Source: Methylopila sp. M107 (GTDB taxonomy: Bacteria > Pseudomonadota > Alphaproteobacteria > Rhizobiales > Methylopilaceae). From it: a stretch of 64,000 bases of DNA. Each line of letters opens with the position of its first letter. Position 1 is the stretch's first letter. The notes beneath the pieces are model-generated. The model did not search any database and had not been told where the DNA came from. It was given only the letters and a program-made list of their open reading frames with translations. Positions 16,194 to 24,584 of this stretch are shown piece by piece. A program made the position numbers and the translations under genes. The stretch spans positions 289,305-353,304 of the forward strand of contig NZ_ARWB01000001.1 in assembly GCF_000384475.1 (NCBI RefSeq), given 5' to 3'.

Positions 16194-17561
16194 GTGCAGC
16201 TTTCGGGCAAGTTCCAGTTCGACGCCTCGCGGCGCCTGTTCCTCACGCGCGGCGCCGCCTTCGCGGCCATGCTGGCCGCGCCGCGTTTCGCCGAGGCCCT
16301 GCCCGGCGCCCTCGAGGGCGAGGCGGCGGGCGTCCGGCCGAGCGAAAGCGACCAGACGCGCGCGCTGCAGCGGGCGCTGGACCAGGCGGCGAGGCAGGGG
16401 CGCCCGCTCGCTCTGGGCCCCGGCCTCTACCGGGCCGCGGGGCTCGTCCTCGCGGACGGCGCGGTGCTGGTCGGGGCGGGCGAGGGCACGCGGCTCGAAC
16501 TCGCGGGCAGGGGGCCGCTGCTGTCCGCCCGCGGCGGCAAGCGCGTCGCCCTGCGGGGGCTACGGCTCGACGGATCGAACTTCCCGGCCGGCGCCCAGGC
16601 CGGCGTGATCGAAGCGAGCGACGTCGACGAGCTCGTGCTCGACGAGGTCGCGATCGTCGACGCCGGCGGCTCGGCCGTCGCGCTGGCGCGGACCGGCGGG
16701 GCGGTGCGCGACTGTCGGATCGAGAACGCCCGTCAGGCCGCGGTGTTCTCGATGGACGGCAAGGGGATCGCCGTCACCGACTGCTCGATCAAGGGCTGCC
16801 GCAACAATGCGGTGGTGATTCGCCGGAACGAGAAGGGCGACGAGCCGACGGTGATCTCGCGCAACCGGATCGAGGACACCGGCGCGATCGACGGCGGGCT
16901 CGGCTGGAACGGCAACGGCGTCAACGTCTCCAAGGCCGGCGGCGTCGTGGTCTCGGGCAACGCGATCCGCCGCTCCGCCTTCACGGCGGTGCGGGCGCAC
17001 CAGGCCGACGACGTCATGATCACGGACAATCTGTGCCTCGGCTGCGGCGAGGTCGCGCTGTTCGTGGAGTACGGGTTCTCCGGCGCGGTCGTCTCGAGCA
17101 ACGTCGTGGACGGCTCCGGAAACGGCATCGCGGTGGTCAACTTCAACGAAGGCGGCCGGCTCGCGACCGTGACGGGCAACCTCGTCCGAAACCTGTTCAA
17201 GCGTCCCCAGCTCGACCAGCCGGGCGAGAGCTATGGCGTGGGAATCAGCGTGGAGGCGGACACGGCGGTGACGGGAAACACGATCGAAAACGCGCCCGCC
17301 TTCGGCGTGCTGGCGGGATGGGGCCCGTATCTGCGCGACGTGACGGTCTCCGGGAACGTCGTGCGCGGCTGCGGAGTCGGCGTCGGCGTGTCGGTCGTCG
17401 AGGGCGTGGGGCCGGCCTCGATTACCGGAAACGTCATCACGGGATCCAAGGACGGCGCCGTGCGCGGCTACCGCTGGACCGAGGCGACGACGCCCGACCT
17501 GACGTCCGGAGGCGCGGGGCGCTTTCCGGGGCTGACGGTCGCCCAAAACACCGTCCGCTGA
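16194..17561 (+). CDS. Tat-exported right-handed beta-helix protein (TIGR03808-like)
   Basis: A 455-residue exported protein. The N-terminus carries a twin-arginine signal (SRRLFLTRG, residues 12-20) followed by an Ala-rich hydrophobic stretch and a likely cleavage after AEA. The rest is a parallel beta-helix built of short repeats with the recurrent pattern VxxNxIxxxxxxGI, resembling pectate-lyase-like folds. This is the architecture of an uncharacterised alphaproteobacterial family of Tat-translocated repeat proteins. No catalytic residues are obvious. The start is GTG 16194. Beta-helix proteins often bind or cleave polysaccharides, but nothing here proves that. Confidence 0.82.
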   Translation: MQLSGKFQFDASRRLFLTRGAAFAAMLAAPRFAEALPGALEGEAAGVRPSESDQTRALQRALDQAARQGRPLALGPGLYRAAGLVLADGAVLVGAGEGTRLELAGRGPLLSARGGKRVALRGLRLDGSNFPAGAQAGVIEASDVDELVLDEVAIVDAGGSAVALARTGGAVRDCRIENARQAAVFSMDGKGIAVTDCSIKGCRNNAVVIRRNEKGDEPTVISRNRIEDTGAIDGGLGWNGNGVNVSKAGGVVVSGNAIRRSAFTAVRAHQADDVMITDNLCLGCGEVALFVEYGFSGAVVSSNVVDGSGNGIAVVNFNEGGRLATVTGNLVRNLFKRPQLDQPGESYGVGISVEADTAVTGNTIENAPAFGVLAGWGPYLRDVTVSGNVVRGCGVGVGVSVVEGVGPASITGNVITGSKDGAVRGYRWTEATTPDLTSGGAGRFPGLTVAQNTVR

Positions 17562-17946
17562 AAGGTTAACGCCCCAAAAAGTGGTCGCTCGAACGGCACT
17601 CGGGCCAAGCATCTGGAATCTTTATTAATTGCCCAATCGGCAGGCGCCGGCAGGTCATTTAACACGCGTAAACAAGTCTTAATGGCGGCTCAAAAGTTGC
17701 GACATTTCGGCGACACAGAGCTCGCGACCGCCGCGCAAAGGCGTGATTCCTGTGGCGCCCAGCGCCCAAAAAATGTCCTTTAGCAAGCGGCGGCGCCGAG
17801 TCGGGGGCGCTTGTTGAGCCTGACGGTTCTCATTCCGACTGGGTTCGATTCGGGGACGCGAGGAACCGGACCGGAAGGCGAAACGAAACTTCAAACTCGG
17901 AGAGGCGGCGTTCCCGGCAGGGCGCCGATCGGAGGAAAAGGCAACC
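17562..17946 (+). promoter_or_regulatory. Long AT-richer leader upstream of the SphA-like gene
   Basis: This 385-base gap has no gene. It is clearly less GC-rich than its surroundings between about 17,610 and 17,700, with runs such as CTTTATTAATT and TTTAACACG. It ends in a strong GGAGG at 17931-17935, 11 bases before the ATG. A promoter and long 5' leader for the following, apparently highly expressed outer membrane gene is the simplest reading. I cannot fix the -35/-10 boxes. Confidence 0.5.
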
Positions 17947-18825
17947 ATGATCAAGTCTGTCATCAAGTATGCGGCAGCTGGCGCGTTCGCGCTCGGCGCC
18001 ACCACCACGGCGGCTTACGCCGGCGCGACCGCGCAGCCCGGCGAAACCGCCGGTCTCGCCATGGGCGCTCCGCTCCCGGAAGGCGTCTACTTCGTCAACA
18101 CCCTCGACTGGGGCGTTCGCAAGCTCCCGGGCGAGAACATCAAGGTCGGCGTCGACATTCCGGTCATCGCCTGGTCGACCCCGTGGTCGTTCCTCGGCAC
18201 CAACCTGCAGCTGCTCGTCGCCACCCCGATGATCCATGCGGACGTCCCGGGCGGCGTCAATGACGACTACGGCTTCTACAACCCGTTCGCGGCCGCCAAG
18301 CTGGCCTACGATCTGGGCGGCGGCTTCGGCGTCAGCTACCTGTCGGGCATCTACTTCAACGCCGGCGAAGAGCACATCCGCGTCCGCGCCACCACCTGGC
18401 GTCAGGACTTCGCGGTCAGCTACACCGGCGACGGCTGGAACCTGACGGCGAACCTGATCTGGGGCATCACCTTCGACACCGACAAGAAGGTCGGCGGCAA
18501 GACCTCGAACGGCTTCAACCTCGACCTCACCGCCACGAAGACCTTCGGCAAGTGGGAAATCGGCGCCGTCGGCTTCGGCAACACCGAATACGACCGCGTG
18601 AAGGGCGACCGCAAGACCGAGTCCTTCGCCGTTGGTCCGCTCGTCGGCTACAACTTCGGCCCGGTCATCCTGCAGTCCTACCTGACCCGCGAAGTCTACG
18701 CGAAGAACACCACCGGCAACGGCGGCAAGGGCGCGGACCGCAAGGACACCCGCTTCTGGACGCGCATCATCATCCCGCTGTGGACCCCGGCCACCCCGGC
18801 CGCTCCGCTCGTGACCAAGTACTGA
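17947..18825 (+). CDS. SphA/MetA-pathway-type outer membrane protein
   Basis: A 292-residue protein with a Sec signal peptide (MIKSVIKYAAAGAFALGATTTAAYA, cleavage near residue 25). The remainder is alternating beta strands ending in an aromatic-flanked segment. It fits the SphA/phenol MetA-pathway outer membrane family (COG4313-like), whose members are thought to be porin-like and to pass hydrophobic compounds. Codon use is strongly biased to C-ending optimal codons and an intrinsic terminator follows, both signs of high expression. No aromatic-degradation genes lie nearby, so the transported substrate is unknown. Confidence 0.78.
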   Translation: MIKSVIKYAAAGAFALGATTTAAYAGATAQPGETAGLAMGAPLPEGVYFVNTLDWGVRKLPGENIKVGVDIPVIAWSTPWSFLGTNLQLLVATPMIHADVPGGVNDDYGFYNPFAAAKLAYDLGGGFGVSYLSGIYFNAGEEHIRVRATTWRQDFAVSYTGDGWNLTANLIWGITFDTDKKVGGKTSNGFNLDLTATKTFGKWEIGAVGFGNTEYDRVKGDRKTESFAVGPLVGYNFGPVILQSYLTREVYAKNTTGNGGKGADRKDTRFWTRIIIPLWTPATPAAPLVTKY

Positions 18826-18857
18826 TCTCTTTCGAAGGGTCTTTCCTTCGACTGCGG

Positions 18858-18890
18858 AACGGGGGCGCCAAAAGCGCCCCCGTTTTCGTT
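18858..18890 (+). terminator. Intrinsic terminator after the SphA-like gene
   Basis: A perfect 11-base-pair GC-rich stem (18858-18868 with 18874-18884) has a five-base loop CAAAA and is followed by a T-rich tail (TTTTCGTTT). It lies 33 bases past the stop codon. Confidence 0.92.
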
Positions 18891-18977
18891 TGCGCCGCGG
18901 GACGCGCATTTTTTGATTCCGCGGCCGTGGCGCCGCCGCACGCGCGACTGCTATAGCTGCCGCGATTGGGGTCGGTT

Positions 18978-20654
18978 ATGCATGTTTCTGGTAAGTTTTT
19001 GGCTGTTGTGGCGCTCGTGTGGTCGAGCCTCATGGCCGACCCGGCCTTCGCGGCCAAGCGCATCGCGCTGCTGATCGGCAACAACGCCTATGCCGAGCTT
19101 CCGCCGCTCTCGACCGCGGTGAACGACGTCCAGGCGTCGAAGACGGCGCTCGAAGATCTCGGATTCACAGTGGAGCTCGTCGAGAACGGCACCAAGCGCC
19201 AGATCAGCCGCGCGCTCGCCAATGTCGAGGGCATGATCGAACCCGGCGACGCCTTGGTGCTGCATTTTGCGGGACATGGCTTCGAGATCGGCGGCCAGAA
19301 CTGGCTCCTGCCGGTCGACGTGCCGGCGGCCCGGCAGGGCGAGGCGGGGCTCGTCAAGGACGAGTCCTTCGAGGCCGGCAGCCTGATCGAGAGGCTGCGC
19401 GCGCGGGGCGCCGGCACCGTGCTCGCGATCTTCGACGCCTGCCGCGACAACCCGTTCGCCGGCGGCGGCACCCGCTCTCTCGGCGGCTCGCGCGGCCTCG
19501 CGCAGATGGAGGCGGCGGGCGGCGTCTTCATCATCTTCTCCGCCGGCGCCAAGCAGCAGGCGCTCGATCGGCTGAATGACGGCGATCCGGTGAAGACTTC
19601 GGTCTTCGCGCGCTCGTTCCTGCCGTTGCTCGGAGCGCGGGACCTGACGCTGATCGACCTCGCCAAGGAGACCCAGCTGCGCGTCCGCGATCTCGCCCGC
19701 AGCGTCGGCCACGAGCAGGTCCCGGCCTATTACGACAATGTCGTCGGCCGCATTACGGTGACCGGTGAGGTCGCGACCGAAAGCGCCCAGCCCAGGATGC
19801 AGGCGAAATCCGAGGCGCCGCCGGTCTCGTCCGAGGACACGTTCTGGCGGTCGGTGGAGCGCCGGGACGATCCGGCCTCCTACAAGGCCTATCTCGAGGA
19901 GGTCGAGCGCGGCGCGTTCTCGGGCGCGTATCGCAGGCTCGCGGAGCTGCGGCTCGCAGCCAAGCCCGCCGCCGCCGCGCCGGAGCCCGCGCCCGTCGCG
20001 CGTTCGCAACCGCCATCGGCGGAGCCCATCGCAGCGGAAGCGACCGGGCCGGAAATCGCCGCCTGCGACGCGGCGGCCGCCGCGCCTTCCGACCGCGACA
20101 AGCCCGCGAGCCTGCCCGGCGTCGACTTCAAGTCGGTCGCTGGCTCGACCGCGGTCGTCGCGTGCCGCAAGGCGGCCGCGATCCCCGGCGCGCCGCGGCG
20201 GATCTTCTTCCAGCTCGGCCGGGCCTACATCAAGCTGAACAACGCCCGCGACGGCGCGGCCGAGTACGGCAAGGCCGCCAATATGGGCCACCTCGTCGCG
20301 ATGCATAACCTCGCTTTCCTGCTCAGCAGCGGCAAGGGCGTGCAGCGCGATCCGGCGGCGGCGCGCGCGCTCTACGAGAAAGCGGCGGAGGGCGGGTTCG
20401 TCGAATCGATCTTCGACATCGCGGAAATGTACTCCCGCGGCGTCGGGACGCCCGTGAACTGGGCCAAGGCGCGGGTCTATTACCAGAAGGCGGTCGAGCT
20501 CGGCGAAAGCCGGTCGTTCGCCAATCTCGGCAACATCTATCTCAACGGGCGCGGGGTGCGGGCGGACAAAACGGAGGCCTGCCGGCTGTTCCGCGAGGGC
20601 GCCAGACTTGGCGACAAGACCGCCACCACCAACGCCAACCGACTGTGCCGTTAG
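18978..20654 (+). CDS. Secreted caspase-like (orthocaspase) protein with SEL1 repeats
   Basis: A 558-residue protein: a signal peptide (about residues 1-25, ending ADPAFA), a caspase p20-like domain (about 26-255), a Pro/Ala-rich linker (about 325-360) and at least three SEL1/TPR-like repeats near the C-terminus (from about 415). The caspase dyad is present: His in HFAGHG and Cys in FDACRDNPF. IALLIGNNAYAELPPL is the usual first strand. Cleavage after basic residues is typical for this class. Export to the periplasm is inferred from the signal peptide. ATG 18978 is chosen; a TTG four codons earlier is less likely. Substrates and any role in stress or cell death are unknown. Confidence 0.87.
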   Translation: MHVSGKFLAVVALVWSSLMADPAFAAKRIALLIGNNAYAELPPLSTAVNDVQASKTALEDLGFTVELVENGTKRQISRALANVEGMIEPGDALVLHFAGHGFEIGGQNWLLPVDVPAARQGEAGLVKDESFEAGSLIERLRARGAGTVLAIFDACRDNPFAGGGTRSLGGSRGLAQMEAAGGVFIIFSAGAKQQALDRLNDGDPVKTSVFARSFLPLLGARDLTLIDLAKETQLRVRDLARSVGHEQVPAYYDNVVGRITVTGEVATESAQPRMQAKSEAPPVSSEDTFWRSVERRDDPASYKAYLEEVERGAFSGAYRRLAELRLAAKPAAAAPEPAPVARSQPPSAEPIAAEATGPEIAACDAAAAAPSDRDKPASLPGVDFKSVAGSTAVVACRKAAAIPGAPRRIFFQLGRAYIKLNNARDGAAEYGKAANMGHLVAMHNLAFLLSSGKGVQRDPAAARALYEKAAEGGFVESIFDIAEMYSRGVGTPVNWAKARVYYQKAVELGESRSFANLGNIYLNGRGVRADKTEACRLFREGARLGDKTATTNANRLCR

Positions 20655-20655
20655 G

Positions 20656-21675
20656 CTAACCGCGGACGCCTGAGCCCGCCTGGTCGAAGACATCCTCCGC
20701 CGCGCGCACTTCGCCGACGGGCTCGCCCGAGGCGTTGTAGATCGCCCGCCTGGCGCGCGCCGCGAGGCGGTCGCCCGCGTCTCCGTCCGGACGCAGCAGA
20801 CGAATCAGCGCCGCGGCCATGACGGCCTCCGCGGCGCGGGCGGCGCCGTCGTCGATCTTAATCGCGACGCCGAGGCCGAGGCCCGGAAGCGCCGCGGCAT
20901 GCACGCCTTCCGCCCCGACCTTTACGAAGGCCCGCTCGCCCAGCACCTGCATCGCCTCGGTGTCGAACCGGCCGGCGCCCGCCACCAATGTCGGCGCCGA
21001 CCAGACGGCCTTCATCAGCCGGCGCGCCGCGGCCGCCCGCTCGGGCGCGAGGCCCGCGCCGGAGCCGAAGCGCGCGAAGCCGTAAGCGAGCGCGCGGAGC
21101 GGCAGCGCGTGGGTCGGCGCGCCGCAGCCGTCGACGCCGACCTGCGCGGTCGAGAGGTCGTGGCGCGCGACGTCCTCGATCGCCGCCGTCACCGACCGCT
21201 GGACGGGGTGGTCCGGCGCAAGATAGCCCGTGACCGCATCGCCGCGCGCGCAGGCGAGGCACAGGAAGCCGGCATGCTTGCCGGAGCAGCTGTGGTGCAG
21301 CGCGCTCGGCGCCTGCCCGCTCGCGGCCAACGCCCGCGCCGAGGAGCCGTGCAGCGGCCAGTGCGCGCCGCATGCGAGCTGCTCCGCGCCGAGGCCGAGC
21401 CGCGCAAGCGCCCCGGCCGCGACCTCGACATGCTCCGGCTCGCCGGAATGCGATCCGCAGGCGAGCGCAAGTTCCGCCTCCGCGAAGCCGAAGCCGTCCG
21501 CGGCGCCGCTCTCGACCAGCGGCAGCGCCTGGAAGGCCTTGACGCTCGACCGGGCGAAGACCGGCCTTTCGACGTCGCCCGCCGAGAGGACCAGCCGGCC
21601 GTCCGCGTCGACGACCGCGACCGACCCCAGATGGCGGCTCTCGACCGCGACGCCGCGCGTCGCCTCGGCCAGCAT
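20656..21675 (-). CDS. Type II-like asparaginase (pfam06089 family)
   Basis: A 339-residue protein of the bacterial asparaginase family related to Rhizobium AnsA, distinct from the E. coli AnsA/AnsB fold. Diagnostic segments are EATRGVAVESRHLGSVAVVDADG at the N-terminus (about 3-25), ARSSVKAFQALPLVESGAADG, the serine-rich HHSCSGKHAGFL loop (about 140) and GVDGCGAPTHALPLRALA. It would hydrolyse L-asparagine to aspartate and ammonia. The start is probably ATG 21675, which matches the family N-terminus; ATG 21723 would add 16 residues. It converges on the caspase-like gene with one base between stop codons. Confidence 0.85.
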   Translation of the reverse strand: MLAEATRGVAVESRHLGSVAVVDADGRLVLSAGDVERPVFARSSVKAFQALPLVESGAADGFGFAEAELALACGSHSGEPEHVEVAAGALARLGLGAEQLACGAHWPLHGSSARALAASGQAPSALHHSCSGKHAGFLCLACARGDAVTGYLAPDHPVQRSVTAAIEDVARHDLSTAQVGVDGCGAPTHALPLRALAYGFARFGSGAGLAPERAAAARRLMKAVWSAPTLVAGAGRFDTEAMQVLGERAFVKVGAEGVHAAALPGLGLGVAIKIDDGAARAAEAVMAAALIRLLRPDGDAGDRLAARARRAIYNASGEPVGEVRAAEDVFDQAGSGVRG

Positions 21676-21819
21676 GCGTGAACAGGCGATGGGCGGATCT
21701 CCCCGACGTCCGGACGTCGACATGGTTGTAGACCGACAATCCCAACGCGGCCACCGTCGCCGGAACCGTACTGCGCGCAATCGAGTTGAGACTGCCGAGA
21801 CCAACCGCAGGAGACACCG

Positions 21820-22119
21820 ATGGCGGCGACCAAGGCCTCGCGGAAGCGCCCGAAGGCAAATCCCTCGATCAAGAAGCCCGATGTCTATGAAGCGCTGCGC
21901 GAGCAGGGCGCGAGCCCGGAGAAGGCGGCCCGGATCTCCAACGCGCAGGCCAAATACGGGACCAAGGGCCCGGACGCGCCGTCGACCAAGGGCGGAAAAT
22001 CGGCGGATTACGAGGACTGGACCCGCGACGATCTTTACGCAAAAGCGCGCGAGATCGGGATCGGCGGCCTGTCCCGTTCGACCAAGCCCGAACTCATCCA
22101 TGCGCTCAGGTCGCACTGA
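21820..22119 (+). CDS. Rho-N-domain small basic protein
   Basis: A 99-residue Lys-rich protein. The C-terminal part (YEDWTRDDLYAKAREIGI, then LSRSTKPELIHALRSH) matches the Rho termination factor N-terminal (SAP-like) helix-extended-loop-helix fold, a nucleic acid-binding module. The N-terminal half has a conserved-looking VYEALREQGASPEKAARISNAQA stretch. Its stop overlaps the topoisomerase IB start by one base, a pairing seen in other bacteria. It may help DNA binding or have a role tied to the topoisomerase; the exact function is unknown. Confidence 0.8.
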   Translation: MAATKASRKRPKANPSIKKPDVYEALREQGASPEKAARISNAQAKYGTKGPDAPSTKGGKSADYEDWTRDDLYAKAREIGIGGLSRSTKPELIHALRSH

Positions 22120-23174
22120 TGGCCGAGGAGCTCGACGACAGCCACCAGGCGCTGGAGCAGGCGGCGGCCGAGGCGGGACTGAAACTGGTGCAGGCCGACG
22201 ATCTCACGATCGAGCGCAGGCGCGCCGGCAAGGGTTTCTTCTACGTCGACCCAAAGGGCAGGCGGATCGCCGACAGGGACCAGATCGCGCGGATCAGGTC
22301 GCTCGCCATCCCGCCCGCCTATGAGGACGTCCGCGTCGCGCATGACGCCGCGTTCCACCTCCAGGCGGTCGGCCGCGACGAGGCGGGGCGCGTCCAGTAC
22401 CGCTACCATCCCGACTGGGACGCCGTTCGGGAGACCCGGAAGGTCGAGCGGCTCGACCGGGTGATCGAGGCGTTGCCGAAACTCCGGCGGGCGGTCGCGA
22501 GCGACATGGCGAGCCCCAAGCTCAGCAAGACGAAAGCGCTCGCGACCGCGGTCGCGCTCATCGACGAGACGCATATCCGGGTCGGATCGGAAAGCTATGT
22601 GCGGTCCAACAAGGCGCACGGCGCCTCGACGCTGCTGAAGCGCCACGTGAAGGTGCGCGGCGAGAGCGTCGAACTGTCGTTCCGCGGAAAGGGCGGCAAG
22701 GACGTGAAGCTGCGGATGCGCTCGGGCCGGCTCGCCCGGGCGCTCGGACGCCTCGGCGCGCTGCCCGGCCGTCGGCTGTTCCAGTACCGCGACGACGACG
22801 GCAAGGTGCGCCGCGTCACCTCGGTCGACGTCAACGCCTATCTGCGCGAGATCACGGGCCTCGCGGTCACCGCCAAGGACCTGCGCCAGCTCGGCGCCAG
22901 CGCGACGGCGGCCGAGGAGCTGGTCGATCTGGAGCCGGCGGTCAGCGAGACCGGCCGCAGCCGGCAGCTCGCGCGGGTGATGCGCGCGATCTCGGAGCGG
23001 CTTTCGAACACGCCGGCCGTGGTGCGCAAGTCCTACGTTCATGCGGTCGTCGTCGAGGCCTTCGCGTCCGGCGCGCTCAAGACCGCGCATCGCGCCTCGC
23101 GCGCCCGTCCGGGGCTTCGCCGCTCCGAAACGACTCTGGCGCGGCTCGTGACCCGGATGAAACGGAGCCGCTGA
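22119..23174 (+). CDS. DNA topoisomerase IB
   Basis: A 351-residue poxvirus-type topoisomerase IB that relaxes supercoils through a 3'-phosphotyrosine. The N-terminal domain contains GKGFFYVDPKGRRIADRDQI and RSLAIPPAYEDVRVA. The catalytic domain has the Arg in KDLRQLGAS and the active Tyr in KSYVHA (about residue 307). Family members usually read FRTW and SYIHP at these two spots, so this copy is slightly divergent, but its Arg, Lys, His and Tyr residues are in place. Translation is coupled to the Rho-N-domain gene by a TGATG overlap. Confidence 0.9.
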   Translation: MAEELDDSHQALEQAAAEAGLKLVQADDLTIERRRAGKGFFYVDPKGRRIADRDQIARIRSLAIPPAYEDVRVAHDAAFHLQAVGRDEAGRVQYRYHPDWDAVRETRKVERLDRVIEALPKLRRAVASDMASPKLSKTKALATAVALIDETHIRVGSESYVRSNKAHGASTLLKRHVKVRGESVELSFRGKGGKDVKLRMRSGRLARALGRLGALPGRRLFQYRDDDGKVRRVTSVDVNAYLREITGLAVTAKDLRQLGASATAAEELVDLEPAVSETGRSRQLARVMRAISERLSNTPAVVRKSYVHAVVVEAFASGALKTAHRASRARPGLRRSETTLARLVTRMKRSR

Positions 23175-23299
23175 AACCGGCGATCCCTCGACATTGTCGG
23201 GCGAAATGCGGCGCTTCGCCTTGTCTTCGCCCGGTTTGGCCTGCGAATGAGGCGCTGTGCCGGCCACGCCAATTCTCCGCGACTGGGGACCTTAGATTC

Positions 23300-24505
23300 A
23301 TGACGCCATTCGCCCGCTGCGCCGCCGTGGCGGCCCTCATCGCGGCCTCGGCTTCTCCCGCGGTCGCCGAGGGGGCCTGCGGCGGCGACTTCGCCGTCTG
23401 GCTCGACGGGGTGCGCGCCGAGGCGAAGGCTGCGGGCGTCTCGGATCAGGCGATCGCCGCCGGTCTCGATGGCGTCCGCGTCGAGCCGAAGGTGCTGCAG
23501 CTCGATCGCGGGCAGTCGGTGTTCCAGCAGACCTTCCTGCAGTTCGCCGGCCGCATGGCCGCGCCGCCCCGCCTGCCGAAGGGCGTGAAGACGCTCGCGG
23601 AGAAGCGGCCGCTGTTCGACGAGATCGAGAAAACATACGGCGTGCCGGGCGAGGTCATCGTCTCGTTCTGGGGCCTCGAGACCGATTTCGGCGGGAATAT
23701 CGGCAAGTTCGACACCCGCAACGCGCTCGCGACGCTCAGCCATGACTGCCGGCGGCCGGACTTCTTCCGCCCGCAGCTGATCGCGGTGCTGAAGATCGTC
23801 GATCGCGGCGACCTCGCGCCGACCGAGATGCGCGGCGCGTGGGCCGGCGAGCTCGGCCAGACCCAGATGATGCCGGTCGACTACCTGCGCTCCGGCGTCG
23901 ACGCCGACGGCGACGGCAAGGTCGACCTGATGAAGAGCATTCCGGACGCGCTGAACTCGGCCGCGAAATACGTCGCCGATCTCGGCTGGCGGCGCGGCGA
24001 GCCCTGGATCCAGGAGGTCGTGCTGCCGGCCGACATGCCGTGGCAGGAAGCCGACTATGACGTGAAGCATCCCGTCGCCGACTGGAAGAAATGGGGCGTC
24101 AAGCCGCGGAGCGGCGAGCTCGCGCCGGACGACGCGCCGGCCGCGCTGCTGCTGCCCATGGGCCGCAAGGGGCCGGGCTTCCTGGCCTACCGCAATTTCG
24201 ACGTCTACCGGACGTGGAACCAGTCCTACATCTACTCCCTGACGGCCGCCTATCTCGCGACCCGCATCGCCGGCGCGCCGCAGGTCTCGGAAGGCTCCGC
24301 GCCGGTCAAGCCGCTGACGACCGAAGAGCTGACCGCGTTGCAGCGCCAGTTCGTGAAGATCGGCCTGCTGCCGGACGACGAGGTCGACGGCAAGCTCGGC
24401 ATCGACACGCGCAAGGCGACCCGCAAGGCACAGCTCAAGCTCGGCCAGCCGGCCGACGGGTATCCGTCGATCGAACTGCTGCAGGCGCTCTCTTCCGGCG
24501 GGTGA
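23300..24505 (+). CDS. Lytic murein transglycosylase (MltB-like) with peptidoglycan-binding domain
   Basis: A 401-residue periplasmic enzyme that cleaves peptidoglycan glycan strands to 1,6-anhydro ends. A Sec signal peptide (about residues 1-23, ending AVAEG) precedes an SLT-type catalytic domain with the active Glu in SFWGLETDFG (about residue 127) and GELGQTQMMPVDYL. A peptidoglycan-binding domain_1 follows at about 340-395 (TALQRQFVKIGLL, DGKLGIDTRKATRKAQ). There is no lipobox, so it is probably soluble, unlike E. coli MltB. Unlinked to an obvious operon. Confidence 0.9.
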   Translation: MTPFARCAAVAALIAASASPAVAEGACGGDFAVWLDGVRAEAKAAGVSDQAIAAGLDGVRVEPKVLQLDRGQSVFQQTFLQFAGRMAAPPRLPKGVKTLAEKRPLFDEIEKTYGVPGEVIVSFWGLETDFGGNIGKFDTRNALATLSHDCRRPDFFRPQLIAVLKIVDRGDLAPTEMRGAWAGELGQTQMMPVDYLRSGVDADGDGKVDLMKSIPDALNSAAKYVADLGWRRGEPWIQEVVLPADMPWQEADYDVKHPVADWKKWGVKPRSGELAPDDAPAALLLPMGRKGPGFLAYRNFDVYRTWNQSYIYSLTAAYLATRIAGAPQVSEGSAPVKPLTTEELTALQRQFVKIGLLPDDEVDGKLGIDTRKATRKAQLKLGQPADGYPSIELLQALSSGG

Positions 24506-24584
24506 TCGCGACCGTCGACGTTTTCCCGGCGGATCGTGGATCGGCGCTCTTGCATGCGCGAGGCGCAGGGCTGATGCTCTCGCC

